Origin: Plebeiibacterium sediminum
GTDB lineage: Bacteria > Bacteroidota > Bacteroidia > Bacteroidales > Marinilabiliaceae
Direction of reading: 5' to 3'
Length of the DNA: 38,773 bases
Assembly (NCBI RefSeq): GCF_026013605.1
Contig: NZ_JAPDPJ010000056.1
Span: 1 to 38,773 of the forward strand
A program made the translations under genes and the position numbers. Shown here in pieces: positions 15,382-25,901 of the stretch. Every line of letters starts with the position of its first letter. Positions within the stretch are counted from its first letter, which is position 1. The notes beneath the pieces are model-generated. The model made no database searches and was not told where the DNA came from. It worked only from the letters and a program-made list of their open reading frames with translations.

Positions 15382-18300
15382 ATGAAACACGGTATCTTAT
15401 TTAGGCGAATTACTTCATTTTTAATGTTGTATTGTACAGCCGCTCTCATGATGAGCAATGCTCAAAATCTTCCATTTCAAATTGAAAATCGTTCCATATT
15501 CCCAAATGACCAGGTATATATAGCCTTATTGGGCAGAGTTGGAGATCAAAGTGTGTGGCTTGATGTAACAAATGGTGAAATACATCCTATTAACACTAGT
15601 TATAACACCATTCAGGGACCTGATTTTGGCAGTCCTGGTGCCGGAGGTAATCATATGTATGCAGATTGTTTCAGGAAACTTAGTGATATTCCCAATAGTA
15701 CTATTGACCTTCCTAAAATTGCCAGTGTTCGCATATTTATGTCGTTTAACGAACAGCTTTATCTTTACTTTTTTGAGGATGGTGGTTACTCCGGTCCTGA
15801 CCTGGCAAATGAAACAGATCCTAATCAGGATATTCGATTTGAAATTATTGAGCTCACCTATAATGATATTGGTATCTGGGCCAATACAACCCGGGTTGAC
15901 TATTACCAATATCCTATGGGACTTGAAGTTTGGGGTAATAATGGTTTTTACAAAAAAGTAGGAGAAGTTTTAACCCACGAAGAAATAATAAATGCATGGA
16001 AGTCCAGAGTTCCTCAAAAATTTCAGGTTTGTCTAGATGATGAAAAAGAAATTATTCATCAACCCTCTAAACTGCCAGAATTTAAAGAAGGAGGAATTTA
16101 TTATGATTATTTCGACAGCTATGTAGATGAGATTTGGAATCGTTACATGAACGAAGACTTAATTATTGGTATTGGCGATGCTGGTAGCTGGGTTGGTAGA
16201 GTGGATGCTGATGGTGAAACCTTTCGTTTTGAAAGTGCATCAGATGGAAGAAAGGCAATTGTAGAAGCCAGGCCTAACACTCAGGAAATATTTGAAGGAA
16301 AAGGTGTTTTAGCTCACGATGTACCAGAAACACCAACAGCGGACGATCTGGATGTACAAAAGCATTTTTGTGCAGCTTTTACCAGAGGAGTTATTGATCC
16401 CAATGCCAATTCAGGTACAGGTAACGATTGGTCGAATGAAGCTGATTTCTTTCAGCAAAACACATTTAATGAATATGTTAAATTCTGGCATTCTAAAGAT
16501 ATAAGCTATGAGGGTGAAACCTATGCTTTTTGCTACGATGATGTATTTGACTACTCTTCAACAATACATACAACTGTACCTACCTTAGCTAAAATAACAA
16601 TTGGAGGTTTTGCTGGTCAGCCCTCATTGGTTATCGACAGGATTGAAATAACCCCGGAATCCATTACACTAAATTCCGGTGATACGCAACAATTTTCAGC
16701 TAAAGCTTATGACGCTGAAGGTACTGAAGTTCAAACCTCCTTTAACTGGAGTGATAATGCTCCTAATGGTTTATTTACCGCTTATAGTGGAGGAAACTAT
16801 ACCGTAAATGTAAGTGCCAATGGAATATTAGGATCAAGTGAAATAACTGTCATCGGTTCTGCTGATGATAATCTGGCTTTACAAAAAAACGTGGTTGTAT
16901 CTTCTACGGAGGGACAAAACCTTGGTTCCAATGCCGTTGATGGAGATGAAAATACCAGATGGTCAAGTGAATTTAGTGATCCTCAATGGTTGTATGTTGA
17001 TTTGGGACAATCCTGCAATATTGATCGTATTGTTATTGTTTGGGAAACAGCCAGAGCCAGGGATTATGAAATACAAGTTTCTGATGATGCCTCATCGTGG
17101 CAAACAATAAGAACTGTAACTGAAAACCTTAGTGAAAGAAATGAAGAAAGTAACCTTAATACTACAGGCAGATACCTACGTATCTATGGAACAGCTCGTG
17201 CAACTGGTTATGGATATTCTATCAAAGAACTGGAAATTTATAGTAAAGATCCGAATCAGGAAGAGGAAGACCCTGGTGAAGAAGATCATTCTCTACAATA
17301 CTTTATGCATATTGAAGCAGAAGATTACGTAGATATGTCAGGTATTGGTATTGAGAATTGCACTGAAGGTGGACAAAACCTTGCCTATATTGATGCCAAC
17401 GATTGGATGGAATATAAGGTTAGTGTTCCTTATGATGGACAATATAATTTTGATGCCCGAATTTCTTGTGCTGTTACAGAAGGGGCAACTTTAGAAATAC
17501 TGGAAGACAATATTGTAGTGGGTAGTATGAGCGTAACACAAACTGGCGGTTGGCAAAACTGGAATACTTTTACAACAACAGTTAACCTGACAGAAGGAAC
17601 ACATACCTTACGTATTAAGGTTTTATCAGGAGGCTGGAATGTGAATTGGTATGAATTATCAAACAATGCAACCGGACCGCTATATATCCCATTACACATT
17701 GAATATTGTCAGTATTTAAGGCTGGGCTTCTCTCCTACCGATGAAAAGAATATGTCGGAACTCATTACTCAAAATATATCCAGAGATACCTGTATATTTT
17801 ACAATGAAGGCAGTTCAATAACTATTAATCTGGTAGAAAAACGAAGAACTGAAGACATCCGTTTTTATACATTTAACAACGGAAACAGAAAAGACACCAT
17901 TAAAAGCGAGCTAAATGGATCATTGAGTGTTACAGCCTATAAAGGCATGGAAATATATGCGGATTTTATTGAATTAGGCCCTACCATGTATGATCCTGTA
18001 GCTGATGCCGGGAATAATATGGATTACGATCTGGAGAACGGAGATTGTTTTACACTGAACGGAACGCCTAGCTTTGATCCTGATGGAGGTTTAATTCAGA
18101 CCTATAGCTGGATTCAGATTTCAGGGCCCAATACGGTCAGCATGTCAAATACAGAAGGAGTAACCAATCGCATTTGCGATTTAATGAAGGGAGTGTATGA
18201 ATTTGAACTAACAGTAACAGATGATGAAGGTGCCACAGGTTCTGATATCATTATTTTAAACGTTATTCAGGAAGAAGCTGATTTTACATTAATTACACCA

Positions 18301-20646
18301 CTGAACAATGCGATGCTATCGGAATCCAGAAGGCCTGAATTTACTTGGGATAATGTTGCTGGAGCTACACGCTATGACATTTATATAAATGTTAGCAAAG
18401 ACAATTATGACTGGTATGCATCTGGAAACTTATTAGACAGATACACCAAAGTTGGTGAAACAACTACCAATAGTTTTACAATACCTTATGATCTGACTGA
18501 TCGCTGGACTTATAAGTGGTATGTTCAAGCTATTACAGGTGATGAAGTTTTAGAATCAAACAAACAGCAGTTTGGAGTTTATATTCCATCCTTTGAACAA
18601 GAGGATGATGGCGTAAATACCAGCAATGGTTACCGTGACATGAATAAAAATGGCACCATGGAGCCCTTTGAAAACTGGAGACTTACCCCTGAAGAAAGAT
18701 TGGAAGACCTGATGAGCAGATTACCTCTTGAAGAAAAATTCAAGCAATCATTTTATGGAGGAGGTAATGATCCTAAGGATGGTTTTAATTTTAGTTATGG
18801 TGTAGAACACATCATGAAAGCAGAACAGAAGTCAGCAGCTGCAACAACATGGGGAATACCTATGGCTCATGCCGGCGACAAAATACATGGCTGGAAAACC
18901 ATCTACCCTACTCAGCTTGGTCTGGCAGCAACTCGCAATCCTAATATTGCCTACCAATGCGGAAATATGCAACGTATTGAGCATAAATCCTTTGGATTTG
19001 CGGGTACTTTAACACCATTAGCCGAGGTAGATACTAAAGTTTTATATCCTCGTTTCCAAGAAGGTAACGGAGAAAATGCTGAAGAAGCTTCTGCCATTAT
19101 CCGAGCCCTTGTTTGCGGTATGCAGGGAGGGCCTGAAATTAATCCACATTCAATGCTTGTTACTGTAAAACACTGGCCAAGTCAGGGAGCAGGAGGCGAA
19201 GGACCAACCCAATATGATGGCAGGACAATCGGATATCATATGAAACCCTGGTATGCAATGGTTGAAGCAAATGCAGCCTCTGTTATGCCTGGTTATAGCA
19301 CTAGTCCATTTCTTGATCCTAGTCTTGCAGGTTCTAACTCAAGTAAACCTATCATTGATTATTTGAGAGACGTTATAGGATTTAAAGGCTTTATTGTTAC
19401 TGACTGGCTGGCAGCAACTACAGCACAATCTATAGAAAGCATGAGTGCCGGAATTGATGTTCTGGGAGGTGCTCCATCTTCATTAAGCAATGTGGAGGAG
19501 TTGGTGGCAGCTATTGGCCTGCCTCGTTTGGAACAAGCTTGTCGTAGAGTACTTGACATGAAGATTCGTTTAGGTCTGTTCGAAAATCCCTATGGCGATC
19601 CTACAGCTACATGGACTAACGAAGAACATCATGATATAGCTTTGAATGCCGCGCGTAAATCCATTACTTTGCTTAAAAACGATGGTATTCTTCCATTAAC
19701 CCTTCATGCAGATGAAAAAATTGGTGTAGCAGGTCCGAGAGCTACATGGGATGGTCAAAACTCAGACCCGAACGTAATATGGCAATCTATATATTACGAA
19801 AATCCTCAGGCGATGAACTATGTTGAAGCTTTTAACCAAAGAGCATCGAACAATGGAATTACTGTAATTAGCGGACAAGGAATTACACCTGATGTTGCTG
19901 TGGCAGTGATTGGTGAACAAGCCTACACGCATGGTACAGAATGGGATGATAAAAATCCAAACATCCCTGAAGAACAAATGGATATTATCAGAGATTTTGC
20001 CAATCGCAATATTCCTGTTGTTACTGTGGTTATTTCACCGAGACCATATGTTTTAACTGAAGTTAGTGAGCTTTCATCTGCTGTAATGTTGGTATATCGT
20101 GGAGGAAACGGGATCGCACAGGCCACTGCAGAATTATGTTTTGGGGATTATAATCCTTCCGGTAAATTACCTTTCCAGTTACCTCGATCTCAGGATCAGA
20201 TAGGTACAGACGATTTAAACAATCAGGTGGAGCATTGGGAATTGCCTTATGATATTGGGGCTACCGAAGAGGAACGTGCAGAAATCATCGATTTAATGGC
20301 CAATGATTTACCTATTGAGCCTATTTATGGTGATCCTTTATTTCAATATGGTTTTGGGTTAGATAGCTTTACAAAGCTATCAACAAGCACTAGAGATGAC
20401 AATTATACTTCAGATGAGATATTCGTATATCCTAATCCTGTGTTGGATTATATATACATCAAACTAAATACTGAAGATGAAACACGTGTAGAAATATATG
20501 CTCTGTCAGGTCAATTAATAAAATCCACAACTATAGAAAATTCAAAAAATGTAAGCATCAATGTTTCAGATCTGAACACCGGTTATTATTTGTTAAAAAT
20601 AAAAAATGGAGAAAGTTCTGCTATAACCAAATTTATAAAAGAATAA
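15382..20646 (+). CDS. Secreted GH64 / CBM32 / CBM6 / GH3 multimodular beta-glucanase with T9SS tail
   Basis: The 1754-residue protein has, in order: a signal peptide (about 1-27); a GH64 thaumatin-like beta-1,3-glucanase (about 30-412) with E157 and D173 spaced 16 apart like the catalytic pair of laminaripentaose-producing GH64; a BIG2 Ig-like domain (414-495); a CBM32/F5-8C domain (494-624); a CBM6 (640-760, HIEAEDYVD); a region of unknown type (765-870); a PKD-like domain (873-965); an Fn3-like domain (967-1069); GH3 (1081-1659) with VKHW (K1263-H1264) and nucleophile D1341 in IVTDW; and a T9SS type A sorting domain (about 1674-1754, VYPNPVLDYIYI). The endo enzyme would cut beta-1,3-glucan such as laminarin and the GH3 would release glucose, on one surface-bound or released chain. 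The gene is divergent from susC/susD. The modules are clear; substrate is inferred from GH64. Confidence 0.93.
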   Translation: MKHGILFRRITSFLMLYCTAALMMSNAQNLPFQIENRSIFPNDQVYIALLGRVGDQSVWLDVTNGEIHPINTSYNTIQGPDFGSPGAGGNHMYADCFRKLSDIPNSTIDLPKIASVRIFMSFNEQLYLYFFEDGGYSGPDLANETDPNQDIRFEIIELTYNDIGIWANTTRVDYYQYPMGLEVWGNNGFYKKVGEVLTHEEIINAWKSRVPQKFQVCLDDEKEIIHQPSKLPEFKEGGIYYDYFDSYVDEIWNRYMNEDLIIGIGDAGSWVGRVDADGETFRFESASDGRKAIVEARPNTQEIFEGKGVLAHDVPETPTADDLDVQKHFCAAFTRGVIDPNANSGTGNDWSNEADFFQQNTFNEYVKFWHSKDISYEGETYAFCYDDVFDYSSTIHTTVPTLAKITIGGFAGQPSLVIDRIEITPESITLNSGDTQQFSAKAYDAEGTEVQTSFNWSDNAPNGLFTAYSGGNYTVNVSANGILGSSEITVIGSADDNLALQKNVVVSSTEGQNLGSNAVDGDENTRWSSEFSDPQWLYVDLGQSCNIDRIVIVWETARARDYEIQVSDDASSWQTIRTVTENLSERNEESNLNTTGRYLRIYGTARATGYGYSIKELEIYSKDPNQEEEDPGEEDHSLQYFMHIEAEDYVDMSGIGIENCTEGGQNLAYIDANDWMEYKVSVPYDGQYNFDARISCAVTEGATLEILEDNIVVGSMSVTQTGGWQNWNTFTTTVNLTEGTHTLRIKVLSGGWNVNWYELSNNATGPLYIPLHIEYCQYLRLGFSPTDEKNMSELITQNISRDTCIFYNEGSSITINLVEKRRTEDIRFYTFNNGNRKDTIKSELNGSLSVTAYKGMEIYADFIELGPTMYDPVADAGNNMDYDLENGDCFTLNGTPSFDPDGGLIQTYSWIQISGPNTVSMSNTEGVTNRICDLMKGVYEFELTVTDDEGATGSDIIILNVIQEEADFTLITPLNNAMLSESRRPEFTWDNVAGATRYDIYINVSKDNYDWYASGNLLDRYTKVGETTTNSFTIPYDLTDRWTYKWYVQAITGDEVLESNKQQFGVYIPSFEQEDDGVNTSNGYRDMNKNGTMEPFENWRLTPEERLEDLMSRLPLEEKFKQSFYGGGNDPKDGFNFSYGVEHIMKAEQKSAAATTWGIPMAHAGDKIHGWKTIYPTQLGLAATRNPNIAYQCGNMQRIEHKSFGFAGTLTPLAEVDTKVLYPRFQEGNGENAEEASAIIRALVCGMQGGPEINPHSMLVTVKHWPSQGAGGEGPTQYDGRTIGYHMKPWYAMVEANAASVMPGYSTSPFLDPSLAGSNSSKPIIDYLRDVIGFKGFIVTDWLAATTAQSIESMSAGIDVLGGAPSSLSNVEELVAAIGLPRLEQACRRVLDMKIRLGLFENPYGDPTATWTNEEHHDIALNAARKSITLLKNDGILPLTLHADEKIGVAGPRATWDGQNSDPNVIWQSIYYENPQAMNYVEAFNQRASNNGITVISGQGITPDVAVAVIGEQAYTHGTEWDDKNPNIPEEQMDIIRDFANRNIPVVTVVISPRPYVLTEVSELSSAVMLVYRGGNGIAQATAELCFGDYNPSGKLPFQLPRSQDQIGTDDLNNQVEHWELPYDIGATEEERAEIIDLMANDLPIEPIYGDPLFQYGFGLDSFTKLSTSTRDDNYTSDEIFVYPNPVLDYIYIKLNTEDETRVEIYALSGQLIKSTTIENSKNVSINVSDLNTGYYLLKIKNGESSAITKFIKE

Positions 20647-20676
20647 TAGAACACTAAAAATTAATATTAAACAATA

Positions 20677-20726
20677 AAGGGTGCTCATTAGGTTATTAAC
20701 CTTAAAATGAGCACCCTTCTTTTTTA
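20677..20726 (+). terminator. Terminator after GH64-GH3 gene
   Basis: A 13-bp stem (AAGGGTGCTCATT with AATGAGCACCCTT) and a 16-nt loop are followed by CTTTTTT. It separates the gene from the convergent kinase gene of the pst/pho operon. Confidence 0.88.
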
Positions 20727-20745
20727 TAACTTAAATGATCTTATT

Positions 20746-22530
20746 TCAATCCAAATATTTAGGAAGACTGATATAGAATACAGCACCTCCACCTGGTACA
20801 TTTTTAACAGAAACCTCACCATTATGTATGTTAACAGCATGCTTTACAATGGCTAATCCCAATCCTGTACCTCCCATTTTTCTTGAACGGCCTGAATCAA
20901 CACGATAGAAACGTTCAAAAATACGTGATAAATGTTCCTCTGGAATTCCAACCCCATTATCAGTTATTGAGAAATGGTAAAACTCGTCATCCTCATGATA
21001 CTGATCTATTTTGATTGTAATTTTTTCACCAGCATAGTTTAACGAATTCTCAATAAGATTTTGGAAAACCGATACAACTAAAGATGGATTTGCCTTAACT
21101 GCAATATCTTTTTTGATATTAATCTCCAATATCGCCTCTTGTCTTTGAATTTGTTCCTGTAAATTTTCTAATACATCATTGACGACAGCATTTACATCAA
21201 CTTTTTCAAATTCATAATTACTACCAGCTTCTTCAATTTTATTTAATACAACAATATCTTCTATTAAATTGGTTAGACGGAAAGATTGCTGATAAGCTTT
21301 TTCGATAAAATATTTCTTTTTTTCTTCATTTACATCCGGATTGTTAAGAATAGTTTCTAAATAACCTCTAACCGAAGATACCGGAGTCTTAAGTTCATGA
21401 GCAATATTTGATGTCATTTGCTGCTTAAGCAATCTGCGTTTTTCAAGCTTAGTAATATCGCTAATCAATAATTCAAAACTTCTATCCTGAAATACAATAC
21501 ACTTAATTTCAAAATAGTAGCCGTTTTTCTCAATTGTAAATTCCTTTTTAGGAAGCGCATTGGGGTTTATAATCGTCTTTTTCTTATCTACATGTTTCTT
21601 TATAAATTTCTGTAAATCCATAAGATCTTCTATTTCAAAAACATGCTCAGGGTTAATCGACGATTTTTCTGCCAATAAATTTAAATATTGTACAAAACAT
21701 GTGTTGGTGAGTATTACTGATTTATCAGGACCAAAAAACCCAACTCCCTCATTTAAAACCAACAGATGTTTTATTAACTTCTCTTTCTCAAGGCTCAATG
21801 CATCTTTGGCTTCAGTAAGCTTTTTATACATTGAAATAATTTGTTTGCTGATTACTCCCAACTCATTTTGAGGGAATTCATAATCACCAATTACTGCCTC
21901 ATTTTGACGTACCTTAACAGCAAAATCCTTAAGTTTAGTGATACTTTCGCTCATTTTTTTAGTAACAAACGATAATATTAACCACGACACCACAAACAAA
22001 AATCCAATAAAGACCATAAACAGAGGTTCTGCTTTTAAGAAGTTCTGAATTTTGATGTCATAAACAACTGCAGTTCTGATAAAATAATTATCGTAGTTAT
22101 GAGCATAGTAATAAAAGTCCTGTCCTGTAGTTGCAGACTTTCTAATATTGGAACCTACACCATCATCTGCGTATTTTGCTTTTTGAATCTCCGGACGTTG
22201 AAGATGGTTTTCCATGGTTTCAAAATCATCCACAAAACTATCAAACAATACTTTTCCCGAAGGATCAACAACAGTTACTCTTGTTTCTTCACTGGGAACA
22301 ACTTTAAGTAACGAATCTATTAATAGTACATTATCATTCTTAATAATCTCATTATCCTTAATAAAATTATTCGTAAGATCTGATATTATATCTAATTTAC
22401 TCTCCAACTGAGCAATTCTGAATTGCTTTTCTCTTTGATACTGAAAGGCAATAAACGATGCTGTAATTACAAATATGATTGAAAAATAGTAAACGAATAA
22501 TTTTCTTTTGTAATTAAAATTAAATAACAT
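20746..22530 (-). CDS. phoR: PhoR-type sensor histidine kinase
   Basis: The 594-residue kinase has a first membrane span at about residues 12-29, an extracytoplasmic sensor region of about 140 residues and a second span at about 169-189. A HAMP-like linker, a PAS-like region (about 255-360), a HisKA domain with the phospho-acceptor H378 (SNIAHELKTP) and a HATPase domain (SLNYAGEK, DNGVGI, GGTGLGLAIV) follow. It would autophosphorylate and pass the phosphate to the response regulator encoded 21 bp upstream. As the last gene after phoU and the regulator in a pst operon it is assigned to phosphate sensing. The large extracytoplasmic part resembles PhoR of Bacteroidota and Gram-positives more than E. 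coli PhoR, which has almost none. Confidence 0.9.
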   Translation of the reverse strand: MLFNFNYKRKLFVYYFSIIFVITASFIAFQYQREKQFRIAQLESKLDIISDLTNNFIKDNEIIKNDNVLLIDSLLKVVPSEETRVTVVDPSGKVLFDSFVDDFETMENHLQRPEIQKAKYADDGVGSNIRKSATTGQDFYYYAHNYDNYFIRTAVVYDIKIQNFLKAEPLFMVFIGFLFVVSWLILSFVTKKMSESITKLKDFAVKVRQNEAVIGDYEFPQNELGVISKQIISMYKKLTEAKDALSLEKEKLIKHLLVLNEGVGFFGPDKSVILTNTCFVQYLNLLAEKSSINPEHVFEIEDLMDLQKFIKKHVDKKKTIINPNALPKKEFTIEKNGYYFEIKCIVFQDRSFELLISDITKLEKRRLLKQQMTSNIAHELKTPVSSVRGYLETILNNPDVNEEKKKYFIEKAYQQSFRLTNLIEDIVVLNKIEEAGSNYEFEKVDVNAVVNDVLENLQEQIQRQEAILEINIKKDIAVKANPSLVVSVFQNLIENSLNYAGEKITIKIDQYHEDDEFYHFSITDNGVGIPEEHLSRIFERFYRVDSGRSRKMGGTGLGLAIVKHAVNIHNGEVSVKNVPGGGAVFYISLPKYLD

Positions 22531-22551
22531 AGACCAGGTTTATTTTAATTA

Positions 22552-23241
22552 TTAAACTTCAAAATAATATCCCAAACCGGGCCGGTTTTTGAGATATTCT
22601 CCATAATGTTTTATTTTTTTTCTTAAGCGTGTAATATTAACATCCACAGTACGATCTGAAACAATGACATCATCGCCCCATATTTTTAATAATATTTCAT
22701 CACGAGAGAAAACCTTATTTCGGTTCTCAAAAAACAACTTAAGAATTTCAAACTCCTTACGAGTCAATTCAATACGATCGTCAATAATGGTAAGATCTTT
22801 TTTATCCAGATTCAACACCATATTTTCAACCTTGATCACACTTTTTTCTTCAGAGTCAATGGCCGACGTATTGCGCCGTAAAACAACTTTAACCCGTGCA
22901 ATCAACTCTTTTAATGAGTATGGCTTAGATATGTAATCGTCAGCGCCCAAATTAAAGCCGGTTAATAAATCATTCTCTGTACTTTTTGCGGTCAGAAATA
23001 TAACCGGAACTTCCACTTTTAATTCTTTTCTTATGGTATCAATAAGCTTAAATCCCGACATTTTTCCCATCATCACATCAAGTAATAACAGATCAAATGA
23101 TTTAATATCCTTTAGTAGTGCTTCTTCTGCAGAAAAAGCTACTTCTGTTTCATAACCTTCGCTCTCAAGGTTAAACTGTAAAATTTCACAAAGATCTTCC
23201 TCGTCGTCAACAATTAATATTCGTTTACTTTCCTGTGTCAT
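22552..23241 (-). CDS. phoB: PhoB-type OmpR-family response regulator
   Basis: The 229-residue protein has a receiver domain with acidic residues DDEED near position 12-13, the phospho-acceptor D55 (LLLLDVMMGKMSG) and the FLTAKS / ISKPYSLKEL switch residues. A winged-helix output domain with the RTVDVNITRLRKK recognition region follows. It is expected to bind Pho boxes such as those upstream of the porin and activate the operon in low phosphate, thereby also raising its own level. It starts 44 bp after phoU. Length and domain order fit the family. Confidence 0.9.
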   Translation of the reverse strand: MTQESKRILIVDDEEDLCEILQFNLESEGYETEVAFSAEEALLKDIKSFDLLLLDVMMGKMSGFKLIDTIRKELKVEVPVIFLTAKSTENDLLTGFNLGADDYISKPYSLKELIARVKVVLRRNTSAIDSEEKSVIKVENMVLNLDKKDLTIIDDRIELTRKEFEILKLFFENRNKVFSRDEILLKIWGDDVIVSDRTVDVNITRLRKKIKHYGEYLKNRPGLGYYFEV

Positions 23242-23285
23242 ATTATTTTGGAGTTTGCACGAATATACGAGAAATTCAAAACTTT

Positions 23286-23972
23286 TTAATCCTCGTTTAA
23301 TTTCTGATGACGAATATCCTTACCTTCCTGTGCAAATATTGATGCTTCGGCAATATGACCGGCATGATCACCAATACGTTCAATTTTTGATATAACTGTT
23401 TTAAAATTAATGAGATTAAGAAGTATATCTCTGGCTTCATTTTGAAGCTTTGTTTTTTTGATACCTTTCTTCATTAATTTTTTATTCATTTCATCCAGAA
23501 TCTCATCATTTTTGATGGTCCAGATTGCAGAATCACGATCATCGTTGATAAATGATAACAGCGATTTTTCTACCATGCTGGTACTCGAAGTCACCATATT
23601 ATATATCACATCAGATAGCTCTTCATACAGTTTCGAATCTTCAATTTTGCGGATATAGTAGATTACATTTTCAATTAAATCTCCTATCCGTTCCATATTA
23701 ATAACAATTCTGTAACAAGCCATTAATCTGCGCAATTCAGAAGCTACGGGTTGATGAAGTACAATAGTGCTAATAATCTGCTCACTGATTTTTACTTCAA
23801 ACTTATTTAATTTCTTTTCGGTGGTTTTAATGTTTTTAATTTCTCCATCCGAAATATTATTATCGCCTTTTTGAGTAATATTTTCCAATTCACTCAATTG
23901 CTTCATCATTAAATCGCAATATTCTTTAAATGAATCTTCTATATCTTGTAATGCTTTATCTTTTTGTAACAT
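23286..23972 (-). CDS. phoU: PhoU phosphate signalling regulator
   Basis: The 228-residue helical protein has the two PhoU half repeats. In the first, LMACYRIVINMERIGDLIENV carries the ERIGD motif, and in the second ISKIERIGDHAGHIAE does. These motifs bind metal clusters and contact PstB and PhoR. PhoU represses the Pho response when phosphate is plentiful. It follows pstB by 109 bp and precedes the regulator gene. Confidence 0.95.
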   Translation of the reverse strand: MLQKDKALQDIEDSFKEYCDLMMKQLSELENITQKGDNNISDGEIKNIKTTEKKLNKFEVKISEQIISTIVLHQPVASELRRLMACYRIVINMERIGDLIENVIYYIRKIEDSKLYEELSDVIYNMVTSSTSMVEKSLLSFINDDRDSAIWTIKNDEILDEMNKKLMKKGIKKTKLQNEARDILLNLINFKTVISKIERIGDHAGHIAEASIFAQEGKDIRHQKLNED

Positions 23973-24081
23973 TTTAGTGTTTTTAGGGATTTACAATTAT
24001 TTCATAATCGCTAACCATGTTGTTTTTACCTCTTCTATTATGATATTAAAACCATTTTAGTAAAACGAGAAAGACTATATA

Positions 24082-24867
24082 TCAACCAAACTTTCCGGTT
24101 AAGTACTCTTCTGTTTTCTTATCGCGAGGATTTGTAAACATCATTTTTGTTTTACCATATTCAACTAAATCTCCTAAATACATAAACATGGAGTATTCAG
24201 AAATACGAGCGGCCTGCGACATGTTATGAGTAACTAAAACTATGGTATAGTTTTCTTTTAGTTTAACCAATAAATCTTCAACTTTGGATGTTGCTATAGG
24301 ATCAAGTGCAGATGTGGGTTCATCCAAAAGAATTACTTCAGGCTGAAATGCAATTGATCTGGCAATACATAATCGCTGCTGTTGTCCTCCTGATAAAAAA
24401 GTACCTTTTTTATGCAATGAATCTTTTACTTCGTTCCATAAAGCCACATCTGTTAATGATCTTTCTACAATATCATCCCTTTGACTTTTTTTAATTCGGA
24501 TACCATTTAGTTTATAACCTGCAATTACATTATCGTAAATACTCATAGTTGGAAATGGATTGGGACGTTGAAAAACCATTCCAATTTTTCTACGCAGTTG
24601 AATGGTATCCATTTTCATAATATTATCACCATTCAAATATATATTACCTTCTGTTCTGATATCCGGATAGAGTTCATGCATACGGTTTATCGCTCTTAGC
24701 ATTGTACTCTTACCACATCCTGATGGTCCCATGATAGCTGTGATTGCATTTTTTTTAATGGTAACATTCACATCTTTTACGGCATATTTATCAGCCTTAT
24801 TATAGGCAATAGATAAGTTTTCTACCTTCAGAACAGGGTTTTCTATAATATCTATATTTTTGCTCAT
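24082..24867 (-). CDS. pstB: Phosphate ABC transporter ATP-binding protein PstB
   Basis: The 261-residue ATPase has Walker A GPSGCGKST (47-55), a Q-loop in VFQRPNPFP (the PstB-specific NPFPMS-like stretch), the signature LSGGQQQRLC, Walker B VILLDEPTSALD and the switch His in LVTHNM. It powers phosphate import through PstA/PstC. There are 132 bp between pstA and this gene, with no terminator seen. Confidence 0.97.
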   Translation of the reverse strand: MSKNIDIIENPVLKVENLSIAYNKADKYAVKDVNVTIKKNAITAIMGPSGCGKSTMLRAINRMHELYPDIRTEGNIYLNGDNIMKMDTIQLRRKIGMVFQRPNPFPTMSIYDNVIAGYKLNGIRIKKSQRDDIVERSLTDVALWNEVKDSLHKKGTFLSGGQQQRLCIARSIAFQPEVILLDEPTSALDPIATSKVEDLLVKLKENYTIVLVTHNMSQAARISEYSMFMYLGDLVEYGKTKMMFTNPRDKKTEEYLTGKFG

Positions 24868-24999
24868 TTGCTTTTTTATTCCTAGTTAAAAGTCGAAAGT
24901 CTCTGTTTAAATGTTTTAAATTAAAAAGAATAATCTTACTCTCTCAACACCATTTTTCTTTCCACTTTTACACATTACTACTATTCATTCTTTGCAGCA

Positions 25000-25887
25000 T
25001 TATTGTTTCGCTGCAATTCTTTTGGATATAATATTCAGAGTCAGTACAAATCCCATTAAAAATAAAGATGAACTCCAGATTAAATCAACCATATTCGGAT
25101 CATTATAAAAATCCCAGATCAGTAATGGTACTGCACTGGTTGGAGCTGTAACATCCCAGTTGATCATTGGATTACCAAGAGTAGTAAGCATTAATGGTGC
25201 TGTTTCTCCAAGGATTCTTGAAATTGCTAAAAGAATTCCCGTTGATAATCCACTGATACCAGATGGAATTAAGACTTTTAAAATCACTTTATAATACGGA
25301 ACTCCTAAAGCTAAACCAGCTTCTTTTAAAGTTCCGGGAATCATCTTCATCGTTTCCTCTGTTGATCTTATTATTAGTGGTAACATCATTATAGCCAGAG
25401 CCACACTACCTGCTAAAGCAGAATATCCCTGTGTAACATTTTTCACCACCCATAAATATGCAATCAAACCCAATACAATTGAAGGAACTCCTTGTAAAAT
25501 ATCTGATAAACTACGAATTAAATTAGCATATCTCTTGCCTTGATTTTCAAAAAGAAACAAACCAATTAATATACCTACAGGTATAGCGATTATAGCCGAT
25601 AAAAACACAATAAGAAATGTTCCTAAAATACCGTTTACTATACCTCCGGGTATAACTTCGCCACTGGCTACTGCCGTCATGGCTTCAAATGTACTCGGTG
25701 TAATTTCTGTAAAAAAAGACAAGTTTATTTGCGAAACGCCTTTCCAAACCAGTTTACCAATAATTAATACAATAGGAGAAATAGTTATAATTGAAACGAT
25801 GATTACCCCCCATAAAAATGCTTTATCCTTTAATGCCCGGAAGGCACTATTTTTAGTTAGTTCTATTGGTGTATTTATATTTTCCAT
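25000..25887 (-). CDS. pstA: Phosphate ABC transporter permease PstA
   Basis: The 295-residue inner-membrane permease has six membrane spans. The BPD-transp loop reads EAGLALGVPYYKVILKVLIPSGISGL and is the coupling site for PstB. It starts 14 bp after pstC, and together they form the membrane channel of the high-affinity phosphate importer. The length fits PstA (about 280-300). Confidence 0.96.
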   Translation of the reverse strand: MENINTPIELTKNSAFRALKDKAFLWGVIIVSIITISPIVLIIGKLVWKGVSQINLSFFTEITPSTFEAMTAVASGEVIPGGIVNGILGTFLIVFLSAIIAIPVGILIGLFLFENQGKRYANLIRSLSDILQGVPSIVLGLIAYLWVVKNVTQGYSALAGSVALAIMMLPLIIRSTEETMKMIPGTLKEAGLALGVPYYKVILKVLIPSGISGLSTGILLAISRILGETAPLMLTTLGNPMINWDVTAPTSAVPLLIWDFYNDPNMVDLIWSSSLFLMGFVLTLNIISKRIAAKQ

Positions 25888-25901
25888 AATGATTACAACA
25901 T

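Noticed and set aside
15572-15961. 129-codon plus-strand frame inside the GH64 domain
   Set aside because: It is an out-of-frame reading within a well-supported GH64 domain.
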